Below are positions 40,425 through 49,353 of a stretch of 64,000 bases of DNA, in pieces. The notes beneath the pieces were generated by a model, which saw only the letters and a list, made by a program, of their open reading frames with translations, did no database searches and had not been told where the DNA came from. The DNA is taken from contig NZ_BMOQ01000005.1 of the NCBI RefSeq assembly GCF_014647155.1, positions 62,001 to 126,000 on the forward strand. The letters run 5' to 3'. Within the stretch, counting starts at the first letter, position 1; every line of letters starts with the position of its first letter. Source of the DNA: Halarchaeum nitratireducens (GTDB lineage Archaea > Halobacteriota > Halobacteria > Halobacteriales > Halobacteriaceae). The translations under genes and the position numbers were made by a program.

Positions 40425-41015
40425 TCAGTCGTCCGCGGCGGCGGGGTCGGCGTGCGACACCTCGTCGCCGAGCAGGTCGAGGTACTGCGCGATCCACTCC
40501 GGGTGGTCCGGCCACGCCTGCCCCGTCACGAGGTTGCCGTCCGTCGTCACCTCGTCGACCCACGAGCACCCGGCGGCCTCGCACTCCGGGCGGACCGCCG
40601 GATAGCTCGTCATCTCGTAGCCGTCGAGGACGCCCGCCGCCGCGAGGATCTGCGGGCCGTGACAGAGCGCCGCCACCGGCTTCCCCGCCTCGAAGAAGTG
40701 TCGAACGGCGTCGAGAACGATCTCGTGCGTCCGGAGGTACTCGGGGGCGCGCCCACCCGGGACGACGAGGCCGTCGTAGTCCGTGGGATCGACGTCGCGC
40801 ATCGTCGCGTTCAACTCGAAGTCGTGCCCGCGCTCCTCGAGGTAGGTCTGGTCGCCGCGGAAGTCGTGAATCGCGGTCTTGACCGCCTCCCCGGCCTCCC
40901 GCTCGGGGCAGACGGCGTCGACCTCGTGGCCGACGGCCTGCAGGGCCTGGAACGGAACCATGATCTCGTAGTCCTCACCGAAGTCGCCGACGATCATCAG
41001 GAGTCTCTTTCCCAT
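40425..41015 (-). CDS. DJ-1/PfpI family protein
   Basis: A 196-aa DJ-1/PfpI protein. Glu in Asp-Phe-Gly-Glu-Asp-Tyr-Glu (about 11-17), the strand [14 protein letters not shown] (about 77-90) and the nucleophile elbow Ala-Leu-Cys-His-Gly-Pro-Gln (about 113-119) are present. The family includes the archaeal PfpI-type intracellular protease and deglycases; activity here is not proven. ATG 41015 is the natural start. Not closely similar to the DJ-1 relative at 25 kb, which is a larger Hsp31-like type. Confidence 0.85.
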   Translation of the reverse strand: MGKRLLMIVGDFGEDYEIMVPFQALQAVGHEVDAVCPEREAGEAVKTAIHDFRGDQTYLEERGHDFELNATMRDVDPTDYDGLVVPGGRAPEYLRTHEIVLDAVRHFFEAGKPVAALCHGPQILAAAGVLDGYEMTSYPAVRPECEAAGCSWVDEVTTDGNLVTGQAWPDHPEWIAQYLDLLGDEVSHADPAAADD

Positions 41016-41067
41016 GGGTATCACCCGCACGGATATACGGCGGGCACGGGCTTAGGCGTTCGCCCGC

Positions 41068-44000
41068 CTACATGTAGGAGCCGAGTCCGGTCTGGGTCTG
41101 CCCCGATTCGACCTCGTCCCACGAGACGCCGAGCGCCTCCGTGATCCGCTCGATGGGCCCCTTCAAGGTCTTCTCGAGCATCGTCTCCCAGTCCACCTCG
41201 AAGGCCTCCGGGATCTGGTCGGCGTACTCGTAGCAGATGACGTCCGGGTCGCGCTTGAACTCAATGTAGAGCGGGTCCTCCACGAGCGTCGGGTTCTCCT
41301 CCTCTAGCTCCCGGAAGAACTCGGGGTGGACCTTCTCCAAGTAGAGTCGTTTGGGCTTCGATCCCCGCTGGAAGTTCGTCCCGAGGAGGAGGTTCGCGTA
41401 CTTCGCACCGCGCACCTGCGCGGTGTCCGTGTCGTAGTTGTCGAGGCGCTTCCCGATCCCGCCCGGAATGCCGACGTCGTCGAGGTCGACGTCGCCGCTC
41501 CGGAAGTCCTCCACGACGCCGTGGACGTACTCCTTCACCGCGTCGGTGTCCTCGCCGTGGACGATCATGTCGATGACGCGCTTCTGGACCTCCTTCGTGA
41601 TCGGCGCGATGTCCGAGCGTTTGTACTCGAAGCCCGTGATGTCGATGTCGTCGACGTCCTTTCCCTCCTTCCAGACAATGTGGCCGGCGTAGCGCTTCTT
41701 CTTGCCCGCCTGGAAGAACCGTCTATATAGCTTCTCGAACTCGATCTCGAAGAAGTGCTCCTCGGCGTCGAGTTCCTCGCGCGCGAACTCGTCGTAGCGA
41801 CCGTTGATGTACTCCTCTATCTCGAAGGACTGCTCGATGGCGTCCTCCGTCTCGACGTCGCCGCCGAGTTCGAGCATCACGGAGTCGGTGTTGTGGAGGA
41901 CGATTCCCCCGAGGCCGTCCACGAAGTTCTCGTTGTCCGCGACGCTCAGGTCGTAGACGTAACCGTCGTGCTCGGCTTCGGTGAGGACGGGGTCACGCCC
42001 GCCACGATAGGAGTCGCAGGTCCGAATCGTGTAGGAGTCCTTGCTGTCGCGGTACTTCAGCGAGTGCTGCTCCCCGCGTTGCGTGAGGAGCATCGAGAGT
42101 CCTGCGGCGAGTTCGCGACTCGTCGTCTCGAAGTCGAAGTTCCGCACCGCGTGCTCCTCGGAGTACCGTGGGAACTCGCGTGAGCCGTCGCCTTCGACGA
42201 GGATGTCGAGGAAGAGCGCCTGTCGGTCCTCGTCGAGGTGATAGACGAACGAGGGGATCCGTTTCCCACGCGAAGTCTGGCCCGCGAACTCCCGGAAGAA
42301 CACCGCCGAGAGTTCGTTCATCATCTGGAGCTTCAGCGTCCGGTCGTCGTACGTCGCGGACCCCTCACCGGAGTCCGTCTCGTACTCGACTGTCCGCTCC
42401 TCGCACGAGTCGCTCGCCGTGATGCTGGCCGTCGCGTTCTCGAAGAGTCGGTGATAGTCGTCCTGTAGCCGTTCGAGCCACTCGCGACGGGACTCCGCGA
42501 TGCTCGCGCCGAACTTCGCGTCGCTCGTCTCGACCGTCGAGGCACTCCCCTCGGGAACGTACGCCCCGAGGAGGCGAACGAGCGCCTCACCGTCCTCGCA
42601 GGTGAGGTCGATGTGGCGCTGGACTTTCACGGTCGAGTCGAGCTCGCCGTAGTGCTCGTGGCCAAACCAGACGTGTTCGTCGTCCGCGTACACGCGCTTC
42701 GTCTTCACCGTCGTTCCGCCGGTTCCGCGACCGTCCTCGTACTCGCGTTCGTACCCCTGTAGCACATCGTAGACGTCGATTTGGGTGGCACGCTCGACGT
42801 CGGGCATATCGGGAACGCGGAGCGGTTCGTCGACGTCCACCGGGGCGGCTTCTTCGAGGCTGTCCGGTCCCTCGACCACGTAGGAGTGGTCGCGCGTCGT
42901 CGTGGACTCACCGAGCTTGTGCCGGAGGTTCACAACCGACCCGTCCGTCTCGTGGCGGATCGCCTGCGTGATCGGCTTCCACTCCGTCTCGCCGGCGTCG
43001 TTCAGCGAGAGCGCGTCCCACCCGTCGAGCGTCCGGCGGTCCTTCCCGACGGACACGCTCGCGACCGGACCGCCGTCGGCGGTGACGAGGACGTTCTCCG
43101 ACGGTGTCGCCCGCTCGAAGAGGTCCTCGATCGGCGTGATGCGGACGCGTTCCTCGGGGTCGCGCACGACGACCGGTCGGTCGCCCGTGACGCTGTCTCC
43201 GTAGGCGATCTCGTAGTCGAGTTCGCCCGCCGCGTCGGCTGTGAACTCGATGACGTCGCGGCCCGTGGCGGTAACGGCGGCGCCCATCTCCTTGTCGTAG
43301 AGGCGGAAGCGCTCCCAGCCCAGCACGCCGTAGAGCGAGTTCATGATGACCTTCACGGCGGCCTGCTGGCGGTCGTAGCGCTCGTACTCGTTCGTCCCGG
43401 GCTCGTGCTCGTTGCGGAGTCCCTTCTTCTCCTCGCGCTCTGAGAGCGTCTCGTCGATGATCTCGCGGATGATGCCGTCCGGCTCCTCCCGGAAGTGCGT
43501 CCCGTTGGGCGCGCGGAAGGTGTCGCCCGCGTACTCGTCGGGGTCGACCTTCGTCTCCGGGGAGGCGTTGATGGTCATCATCGACATCGGGTAGAGGCTC
43601 TTCAGGTCGAGCACCGTCACGTTCTCCTTCACGCCGGTGATCGGGTCGAAGACGGCGCCGCCCTCGTAGTCCTCGGACTCCTGGCGGCCCTTCGAGGGGA
43701 GCGCGAAGCGCCCGTGGGCCTTGTGGAGGACGTAGACGTCCACCGCGTCCCCCGGCGTCGTCGCGTCTTCGAGCTTGCAGCCGACGAACGTCGAGACCTC
43801 CTCCCAGAAGGAGATCACGTCCTGTTTTCTGTCGATCTCGACGCAGAGCTCGACGTCCCGGATGTTGTACTCCAGGAGGCGTTCGGGGTCGTCCTCCCAG
43901 AGGTCGCCGATGTCGCCCGCGTAGCGCTCCTTCCCGACGCCGAGTTCGGTCTCGCCGACCGCATCGAGCCGATAGGAGTCGAGCTCGGAGAACTGGGTTC

Positions 44001-45096
44001 GCTGGTAGGCGTAGAGGAGGTCGAAGACGACGCGGCCCTTGACGTTCGGGCCCTGCCAGTCGGAACGCCACACCTCGTTCACGCGCGAGAGGCGGTGGTA
44101 CGAGAGATCGTAGTCGGCGCCCGAGTCGAGCACGTCGAGGCGGTCGATGAGGTAGGGGGCGTCGAAGTCGGAAAAGTTCCACCCGGTGAGGACGTCGGGG
44201 TCGGTCTCCGACACGTAGTCGAGGAACGCGTCGAGCATCGCCGCCTCTTCCTCGAAGACCCGGACGTCGAGGGACGCGTCGGCCGCGTCGTCGAGCAGGT
44301 CGTAGTCGGGGAGGTCGTCCGGGGCGGGCGCGTCGCCGTCGGGGGCGTCGTAGAGCCACGCGATGTACTCGTCGCGGTAGCTGTCGTGGCTGGTGAGACA
44401 GACGATGGGCTCCTCGCCGTCCTCCGGGAAGCCGTTGCGGTCCTCGACCTCGATGTCGAAGGTGTTCACGCGGAGTTCGGCGTCGGCCTCGACGGCCTCG
44501 ACCTCGTCGTGGCGGACGACGAGCGCGCCGTCGCTCTCGGCGCGGCGGGCGGGCACGCGGACCCCGCTGTTGACGTCCTTGTCGATGAGGAAGCGATTCG
44601 GGAAGAGGATGTCCGCCTCGTAGTGATCGTACTCGTCGCGGATGTTCCCGACGTCGCGCGGGGTGCGCCCGAAGATCTTCGTGAGGTCGTCCCCGCGGAT
44701 CGACTCGTAGCCCTCCTCGTGACCGGTGATGACGTCCTTGGCGAGGTCGTCCTCGGTGAGCGAGTCGGTGGGGGCGTAGAAGTACGGGCGGAAGCCGTGG
44801 ACGCGGACGTGCTCGACCGTGTTCTCGCTCGTCCGGCCGAAGACGTGGATGACCGGGCGCTCGCGCTCGCCGGAGCCCTCGACGGTGTAGTCGACCTGCG
44901 TCACCAACAGGTCGATGGTGGCGTCGACGTCCGGAAGGGCCCCGGACTCGGCGTCGAACACCTCGCTGACGAGGGGGTCGTCGTCGCCGGCGACGTACCG
45001 CGCTTCCTCGTCGGGCCGCGGGGTCGCCGCCGCGTCGCCGTCGCCGCCCCCGTCGTTCGTCCCCGAGGGGAAGTCGGAGAGACTCGCGTTGCTCAT
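41068..45096 (-). CDS. polB: family B DNA polymerase with intein
   Basis: A 1342-codon gene. The host part (about 907 residues) is a replicative archaeal PolB: exonuclease Phe-Asp-Ile-Glu (about 213-216) and Asn-Phe-Ser-Asp-Phe-Asp, polymerase motif A Asp-Leu-Lys-Ser-Leu-Tyr-Pro (497-503), motif B Lys-Val-Ile-Met-Asn-Ser-Leu-Tyr-Gly (582-590), and motif C Tyr-Gly-Asp-Thr-Asp-Ser, which the intein splits after the first Asp. Splicing restores it. The N-terminus has a 40-residue acidic extension. CTTTTAGG at about 45120-45127 suggests a leaderless start. It replicates the chromosome together with PCNA; single gene, divergent from a DUF7331 gene. Confidence 0.95.
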   Translation of the reverse strand: MSNASLSDFPSGTNDGGGDGDAAATPRPDEEARYVAGDDDPLVSEVFDAESGALPDVDATIDLLVTQVDYTVEGSGERERPVIHVFGRTSENTVEHVRVHGFRPYFYAPTDSLTEDDLAKDVITGHEEGYESIRGDDLTKIFGRTPRDVGNIRDEYDHYEADILFPNRFLIDKDVNSGVRVPARRAESDGALVVRHDEVEAVEADAELRVNTFDIEVEDRNGFPEDGEEPIVCLTSHDSYRDEYIAWLYDAPDGDAPAPDDLPDYDLLDDAADASLDVRVFEEEAAMLDAFLDYVSETDPDVLTGWNFSDFDAPYLIDRLDVLDSGADYDLSYHRLSRVNEVWRSDWQGPNVKGRVVFDLLYAYQRTQFSELDSYRLDAVGETELGVGKERYAGDIGDLWEDDPERLLEYNIRDVELCVEIDRKQDVISFWEEVSTFVGCKLEDATTPGDAVDVYVLHKAHGRFALPSKGRQESEDYEGGAVFDPITGVKENVTVLDLKSLYPMSMMTINASPETKVDPDEYAGDTFRAPNGTHFREEPDGIIREIIDETLSEREEKKGLRNEHEPGTNEYERYDRQQAAVKVIMNSLYGVLGWERFRLYDKEMGAAVTATGRDVIEFTADAAGELDYEIAYGDSVTGDRPVVVRDPEERVRITPIEDLFERATPSENVLVTADGGPVASVSVGKDRRTLDGWDALSLNDAGETEWKPITQAIRHETDGSVVNLRHKLGESTTTRDHSYVVEGPDSLEEAAPVDVDEPLRVPDMPDVERATQIDVYDVLQGYEREYEDGRGTGGTTVKTKRVYADDEHVWFGHEHYGELDSTVKVQRHIDLTCEDGEALVRLLGAYVPEGSASTVETSDAKFGASIAESRREWLERLQDDYHRLFENATASITASDSCEERTVEYETDSGEGSATYDDRTLKLQMMNELSAVFFREFAGQTSRGKRIPSFVYHLDEDRQALFLDILVEGDGSREFPRYSEEHAVRNFDFETTSRELAAGLSMLLTQRGEQHSLKYRDSKDSYTIRTCDSYRGGRDPVLTEAEHDGYVYDLSVADNENFVDGLGGIVLHNTDSVMLELGGDVETEDAIEQSFEIEEYINGRYDEFAREELDAEEHFFEIEFEKLYRRFFQAGKKKRYAGHIVWKEGKDVDDIDITGFEYKRSDIAPITKEVQKRVIDMIVHGEDTDAVKEYVHGVVEDFRSGDVDLDDVGIPGGIGKRLDNYDTDTAQVRGAKYANLLLGTNFQRGSKPKRLYLEKVHPEFFRELEEENPTLVEDPLYIEFKRDPDVICYEYADQIPEAFEVDWETMLEKTLKGPIERITEALGVSWDEVESGQTQTGLGSYM
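41890..43194 (-). other. PolB intein (pol-c site) with LAGLIDADG homing endonuclease
   Basis: A 435-residue in-frame insertion between Asp634 and the Thr of motif C. It begins with Ser1, has a block-B Thr-x-x-x-x-His (about 98-103), and ends Val-Leu-His-Asn with Thr as the +1 nucleophile, so all splicing residues are present. The middle carries two LAGLIDADG-like helices: Leu-Leu-Gly-Ala-Tyr-Val-Pro-Glu-Gly and Phe-Leu-Asp-Ile-Leu-Val-Glu-Gly-Asp-Gly, each with its acidic catalytic residue. It should self-splice and may still be a mobile homing element. Confidence 0.93.
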
Positions 45097-45235
45097 TGCG
45101 CGTTGCTTGCGCCCGCGTTCCTAAAAGCCCGCTCCTTCGATCGAGCCGCGACCGACGCGGTGACGTCGATCGACCGCCGGACGGGGGAAAGGTATATACC
45201 GTGGTACTCCATACCATAGATCAGAGGTGAACGAC

Positions 45236-45421
45236 GTGTCCGATAACGCCACGCAGGACGATCAGCGCGGGAACAACGTCCCCCAGCTCCCGGAAGGCCA
45301 CGACCCCCGAGACGGTATCGAGACCTACGACACCACCGACGGGGTCGTGCTCTACGACTCGGAGAACCCGCTCGCGTGGCTGAAGGCGACGCACGCGGTC
45401 CCGCTGGGCGACCAGCGATAA
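45236..45421 (+). CDS. DUF7331-family small protein
   Basis: A 61-aa acidic protein from GTG 45236, supported by a GAGGTGA ribosome-binding site five bases before it (a GTG at 45227 overlaps that site). The second half has the haloarchaeal DUF7331 pattern Glu-Thr-Tyr-Asp-Thr-Thr-Asp-Gly-Val-Val-Leu-Tyr-Asp-Ser-Glu-Asn-Pro-Leu-Ala-Trp. A TATA box GGTATATACC at about 45190-45199 is clear. Function unknown. Divergent from polB. Confidence 0.78.
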   Translation: MSDNATQDDQRGNNVPQLPEGHDPRDGIETYDTTDGVVLYDSENPLAWLKATHAVPLGDQR

Positions 45422-45460
45422 CTAGCAACGCTCTTTATCCTCGGTGGCGGTCTTCCGTTC

Positions 45461-45832
45461 GTGTTCGACTCGCTGAAGCCCGAGAGCGCCGACGCGGACG
45501 GGAGCGACGACGGGGACGAGGAGTCCCCCGACGTCGACCTCAGCGACCCGCTTCAGCGCCAGTTCGTCTACCTCGTCGTCGTCTTCAATCTCGCCGTCCT
45601 CGCGGCGGCGCTCGGCCTGCTCTTCGTTTACTTCCGCGGTCGGCTCCTCCTCGGCGGTGGCCTCGCTGTCGTCGGGTTCGCCGGCCTCGCCTACGGCTTC
45701 GTCACCTACCGGCGCGTCCAGCGCGCCATCGACGCCGGCGAACACGACACGCCGGCGGACGGCGCTGACGGAGAGGCCGCGAGCGACGGGGCCGATCCGG
45801 CGGACGCGACGGCGGACGACCCGGCGGCGTGA
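45461..45832 (+). CDS. small haloarchaeal membrane protein
   Basis: A 123-aa protein starting at GTG 45461. Acidic N-terminus (about 1-30), two transmembrane helices (about 36-58 and 64-84) linked by a short basic turn, then a Tyr-Arg-Arg-Val-Gln segment and an Asp/Ala-rich tail. The Asp-Pro-Leu-Gln-Arg-Gln-Phe-Val-Tyr stretch before helix 1 is conserved-looking. No known function. It overlaps the frame of the next ORF only by its upstream extension. Confidence 0.65.
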   Translation: MFDSLKPESADADGSDDGDEESPDVDLSDPLQRQFVYLVVVFNLAVLAAALGLLFVYFRGRLLLGGGLAVVGFAGLAYGFVTYRRVQRAIDAGEHDTPADGADGEAASDGADPADATADDPAA

Positions 45833-45873
45833 GAGGCGACACGCCTACCACCGCGGAGTCCCACCGATCGGGT

Positions 45874-46314
45874 ATGCGTACCGTCCGCGACGCCGACGGT
45901 CACACCTACCTGCTCGTGAAGCGCTCGGCGGAGAGCAGCCGCGTCCGCGATCCGGAGACCGGGACGGAGACCCACCTGCCGAACGACGAGCTGGAGCCGG
46001 CGGGTGGAGTCGATCCCCTCGAAGCCGCCGCACGCGCCGTCCCCGATCCCGTCCGACGCGTGCTCACCGTCGCGCGCAGCGAGCGCGCGCTCGGCCTCCT
46101 CTGCGAGCTCCACGAGCGCGGCGCCCTCCCCGTCAGGACGGTGCTCGCCGAGTACGACCTCTGCGAGAGCGACGCCCACGGTCTCTTCACCGAGTTCCGC
46201 GCCGCCGGCCTCGTCACCGAGGCCGACGTGCACGGCGAACGCGGCTACGAGCTCACCGAGGCGGGCCGAGCGGGCGTCGGCGTGCTCCTCGATCAGGCGC
46301 CGGGCTCCGCGTAG
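45874..46314 (+). CDS. winged-helix-like protein
   Basis: A 146-aa protein from ATG 45874. The first part forms a small beta domain (Met-Arg-Thr-Val-Arg-Asp-Ala-Asp-Gly-His-Thr-Tyr-Leu-Leu-Val-Lys), the second (about 65-140) a winged-helix-like segment with Leu-Gly-Leu-Leu-Cys-Glu-Leu, a putative recognition helix around Leu-Phe-Thr-Glu-Phe, and Gly-Tyr-Glu-Leu-Thr-Glu-Ala-Gly at the wing. It probably regulates transcription. The frame is open upstream to 45829, but those residues are not typical. It overlaps the convergent membrane gene by 22 bases. Confidence 0.6.
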   Translation: MRTVRDADGHTYLLVKRSAESSRVRDPETGTETHLPNDELEPAGGVDPLEAAARAVPDPVRRVLTVARSERALGLLCELHERGALPVRTVLAEYDLCESDAHGLFTEFRAAGLVTEADVHGERGYELTEAGRAGVGVLLDQAPGSA

Positions 46315-46631
46315 GCGGTGCGGGCGCCGACGGCGATACAGCCGAGTCCGAAGAGCGCGAGCGCGGCGGCGACGAACGGCTCGCCCCGCCCATCGAGGAG
46401 GTCGGACGCGTACGACCCGAGAAGGCAGAGCGCGGACCCCGCCGCGATGAGCGCGTAGCCGCGATCGGCGGTCGTCCAGTGCCACCACGCGAGAGCGAAC
46501 GTGCCACCGGGGATCAGGAAGCTGCCGGCGACGCCGAGCGGGAACGCGACGTCGAGGGCGGCGTCCGCGACGATGCAGGCGAGCCCGAGGAGTGAGACGG
46601 CGATGGACACGCGGGAGGGCGTATCAGACAT
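46293..46631 (-). CDS. four-helix membrane protein
   Basis: A 112-aa hydrophobic protein with four predicted helices (about 8-28, 33-49, 56-75, 85-106) and a short hydrophilic N-terminus. Trp-Trp-His-Trp-Thr-Thr-Ala-Asp lies at the second helix end. Unrecognised; many haloarchaea carry such small membrane proteins. Its end overlaps the convergent regulator-like gene. It lies just downstream of rad50 on the opposite side of a 37-base gap. Confidence 0.62.
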   Translation of the reverse strand: MSDTPSRVSIAVSLLGLACIVADAALDVAFPLGVAGSFLIPGGTFALAWWHWTTADRGYALIAAGSALCLLGSYASDLLDGRGEPFVAAALALFGLGCIAVGARTAYAEPGA

Positions 46632-46668
46632 ACATCCCCGTGGAGAGCGGACGAAAAAAGAGTTCCCG

Positions 46669-49353
46669 TCAGTCGAGCGTCGCGGCGGCTGCCGCGTCGA
46701 CGCCGCGGGAGACGTGCGAGCGATTCGAGGTGGCGTCCTTCTCGACGTGGAGGAGGTCGTCCGCGGCGCCGACGAGTTCGTCGTCGTGGCTGACGACGAG
46801 GATCTGCTCGACGCCGAGATCGCGCATCGACTCTACGAGGTCGACGAGCCGCGAGACGTGCCCCGAGTCGAGGAAGACGGTGGGTTCGTCGAGGATGAGC
46901 GGCGGAAGCGGCGCCGCGCCGTCGATGCCCTCGGCGAGCAGCCGGTAGACCGCACAGCGCAGGGAGAGATTGAACAGCGCGCGCTCGCCCCCGGAGAGCT
47001 GATCGGGCCGGAGCGTCTCGCCGTCCTTCTGATAGACGGTGAGCTCGTAGTTCCCGTCGAGTTCGAGACGCGCGTAGGAGTCGTTCCCGTAGACGAGGTC
47101 GAAGGTTTCGTTGAGGAGGCGTTCGAGCTTCTCGACGTTCCGCTGGCGTAACTCCCCGCGGAGGTCGCCGTACGTCGCCTCCAACGCCTCCGTCTCCGCG
47201 ACGAGATCGTCGAGCGCCTCGACGCGTTCCCGCGCGGCGTCGCGTTTCTCGCGGAGGTCCTCGAGGGTCCCGATGTCCTTTTTCAGGGCGGTGATGCGGT
47301 CGCGCACGTCGTCGCGGCGCTCGCTCAGCTCGTCGAGTTTCGCCTCGACCTGTTCGAGGTACTCCGCCGCCCGGTCGCGCTCTGTGCGCGCCTCCGCGAG
47401 GCGCTCCTCGTCGAACTCGGCTTCGAGGTCGCGCTTTCGCTCCCGGGCGTCCGCGAGGCGCTCGCGGCGCTCGTCGTTCAGTTCTTCGAGGTCCGTCCGC
47501 CGGTCGCGCGCGTTCTCTCGGTCGTTCGCGGCGCTCTCGCGGTCGGCGAGCGCGTCGGCGAGGTCGTCGAGCGTTTCGAGGCGGTCTTTCAGGTCGGCGA
47601 TCCGACCGTTCAGCTCGCCGAGTCGCTCGCGGGCGTCGTCGGCCGCCGCGTCGGCTTCCGCGGCCGCTTCGCGGGCGGCGTCCGCACGCTCTTCGAGGTC
47701 CGCGGCCTCGTCGCGCTTCGCTTCGGCCTCGTCGCGCTTCGATTCGACGGCGTCCGCGTGCCCGTCGCGGAGGTCGGTGACGTCCGCGCGGCGCTCGGTG
47801 CGCGTTTCGAGCTCGCTCTCGGCGTCCACGAGCTCGTTCGCGCGTTCGAGGTCGGCTTCGAGCGCCGCCTTCTCTTCGCGGACGGCGTCGAGGTCGGCCT
47901 CGATGGATTCGACCGCGTCGCGGCGCTCGTCGATCGCGTCGACGTGCGGCGAGCCCTCGACCGACTGACCGCACTCGGGGCACTTCCCGGCGTCGCGGAG
48001 TTCCTCGGCCTCCGCGAGGGCGGCGCGCGCGGCCTGCAGGTCCCCCTTCAGGTCCGATTCGCGCTCGCGGACGTCGTCGAGGTCCGCGCGGATCGACTCG
48101 CGGTACGACTCGGCCTCGCCGGGGTCGACGGGCGCGTCGACGAACGCGTCGCGCAACTCCCCGCGCTCGGCGTCGATGGCGTCGATCCGCGCGTCGGCCT
48201 CGGCGACCCGCTCGGCGGCCTCCCGGGCCTCACCGTCGAGCGCCACGGCGCGCTCGCAGGCCTCCGCGGCGCGCTCTGCGAGTTCCGCGGCGCGCTCGCG
48301 CTTCGACTCGGCCTCGCTGGCGCGCGTCTGGATCGTCGTCCGGCAGTCGCCGTGGGCGTCCTGCACGTCGTCGCGTTCGTCGGCGACGACCGCGCGGCGC
48401 TCGCGCACCGTCTCGACGGTCACGTCGTCCGGGGACGCCTCGATGTCGGTCTCCGCGAGGAGGCGCTCGATCCGCTCGTCGAGTCCCTCGACGCGCTCGC
48501 GCGCCGTCGAGACGGCGTCGGCGAGCTCCTCGCGCTCGCGCTCCGTCTCCGTGATCTGTTCTTTGAGGTCGGCGACGGTCTCCGTCAGTTCGTCGAGTTC
48601 GGCGCGTCGGTCGGCGTACTCCTCGATGACGCGCTCGGCGTCGGCCTTCGTCTCCGCCGCCTGCTCCCGGTTCGCCTCGAAGGTCTCGATCTCGTCTTCG
48701 ACCGCCGCGAGCTCGGTCTCGGCCTCGTTCAGTCCGGCGTGGAGGTCGCGCGCCTCGAGTTCCGCGACTTGCTCGTCGAGGGTGTCGAGACGCTCGGCGC
48801 GGCCGTCGCGGACCGCCTGAACCCCGCGACGGGCCTTCTCGGCGCGCTGGCGGTACGCCTCCAGTTTTCCGAGTTGGAGGAGGTCGTCGATCATGTCCTG
48901 TCGCTCCCCCGGCGAGGCGTTGATGAGCTTGTTCACCTCGCCCTGCCGGACGTACGCGCAGTTGACGAACGCGTCCGCGTCCATCCGGAGGAGGTCGACG
49001 ACGTAGTCGCGGACGTCGCGCGCGCCGTCGATCGTGTCGTCGGGCGTCTCCAGCGTGCAGTCGGCCGTGCTCGCCCGCTCGCCCGCGTGGCGGACGCGCC
49101 GGTGGAGGTGGAACGATCCGCCCGCGTGGGTGAACCAGAGGTCGACTTCGGCCTCCTCAGCGCCGATGGTGACGATCTCGTCGAGCGTGCGATCGAGCGG
49201 CGTCGCGCCGTAGAGCGCGAAGAAACACGCCTCCAAGAGCGAGGACTTCCCGCTCCCGTTGAGGCCGTGGATCACCGTGACGCCCGAGTCGAGCGAGACG
49301 TCCGCGTCCTCGTAACACTTGAAGTTGCGGAGTCGGAGGCGATCGACCCTCAT
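46669..49353 (-). CDS. rad50: DNA double-strand break repair ATPase Rad50
   Basis: An 894-aa SMC-like protein: Walker A GLNGSGKSS (30-38), a long coiled coil rich in Glu/Arg/Asp interrupted by the zinc hook Cys-Pro-Glu-Cys-Gly-Gln-Ser (about 460), and a C-terminal lobe with signature Leu-Ser-Gly-Gly-Glu-Arg-Ala-Leu-Phe and Walker B Leu-Ile-Leu-Asp-Glu-Pro-Thr-Val-Phe-Leu-Asp-Ser. It tethers DNA ends with Mre11. ATG 49353 overlaps the Mre11 stop by 4 bases. Coiled coil is shorter than in eukaryotes, normal for archaea. Confidence 0.95.
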   Translation of the reverse strand: MRVDRLRLRNFKCYEDADVSLDSGVTVIHGLNGSGKSSLLEACFFALYGATPLDRTLDEIVTIGAEEAEVDLWFTHAGGSFHLHRRVRHAGERASTADCTLETPDDTIDGARDVRDYVVDLLRMDADAFVNCAYVRQGEVNKLINASPGERQDMIDDLLQLGKLEAYRQRAEKARRGVQAVRDGRAERLDTLDEQVAELEARDLHAGLNEAETELAAVEDEIETFEANREQAAETKADAERVIEEYADRRAELDELTETVADLKEQITETEREREELADAVSTARERVEGLDERIERLLAETDIEASPDDVTVETVRERRAVVADERDDVQDAHGDCRTTIQTRASEAESKRERAAELAERAAEACERAVALDGEAREAAERVAEADARIDAIDAERGELRDAFVDAPVDPGEAESYRESIRADLDDVRERESDLKGDLQAARAALAEAEELRDAGKCPECGQSVEGSPHVDAIDERRDAVESIEADLDAVREEKAALEADLERANELVDAESELETRTERRADVTDLRDGHADAVESKRDEAEAKRDEAADLEERADAAREAAAEADAAADDARERLGELNGRIADLKDRLETLDDLADALADRESAANDRENARDRRTDLEELNDERRERLADARERKRDLEAEFDEERLAEARTERDRAAEYLEQVEAKLDELSERRDDVRDRITALKKDIGTLEDLREKRDAARERVEALDDLVAETEALEATYGDLRGELRQRNVEKLERLLNETFDLVYGNDSYARLELDGNYELTVYQKDGETLRPDQLSGGERALFNLSLRCAVYRLLAEGIDGAAPLPPLILDEPTVFLDSGHVSRLVDLVESMRDLGVEQILVVSHDDELVGAADDLLHVEKDATSNRSHVSRGVDAAAAATLD

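Noticed and set aside
43495-45219. 574-codon plus-strand ORF antisense to polB
   Set aside because: Val/Asp/Glu/Arg-rich shadow typical of the reverse strand of GC-rich haloarchaeal genes; polB motifs on the other strand are unambiguous.
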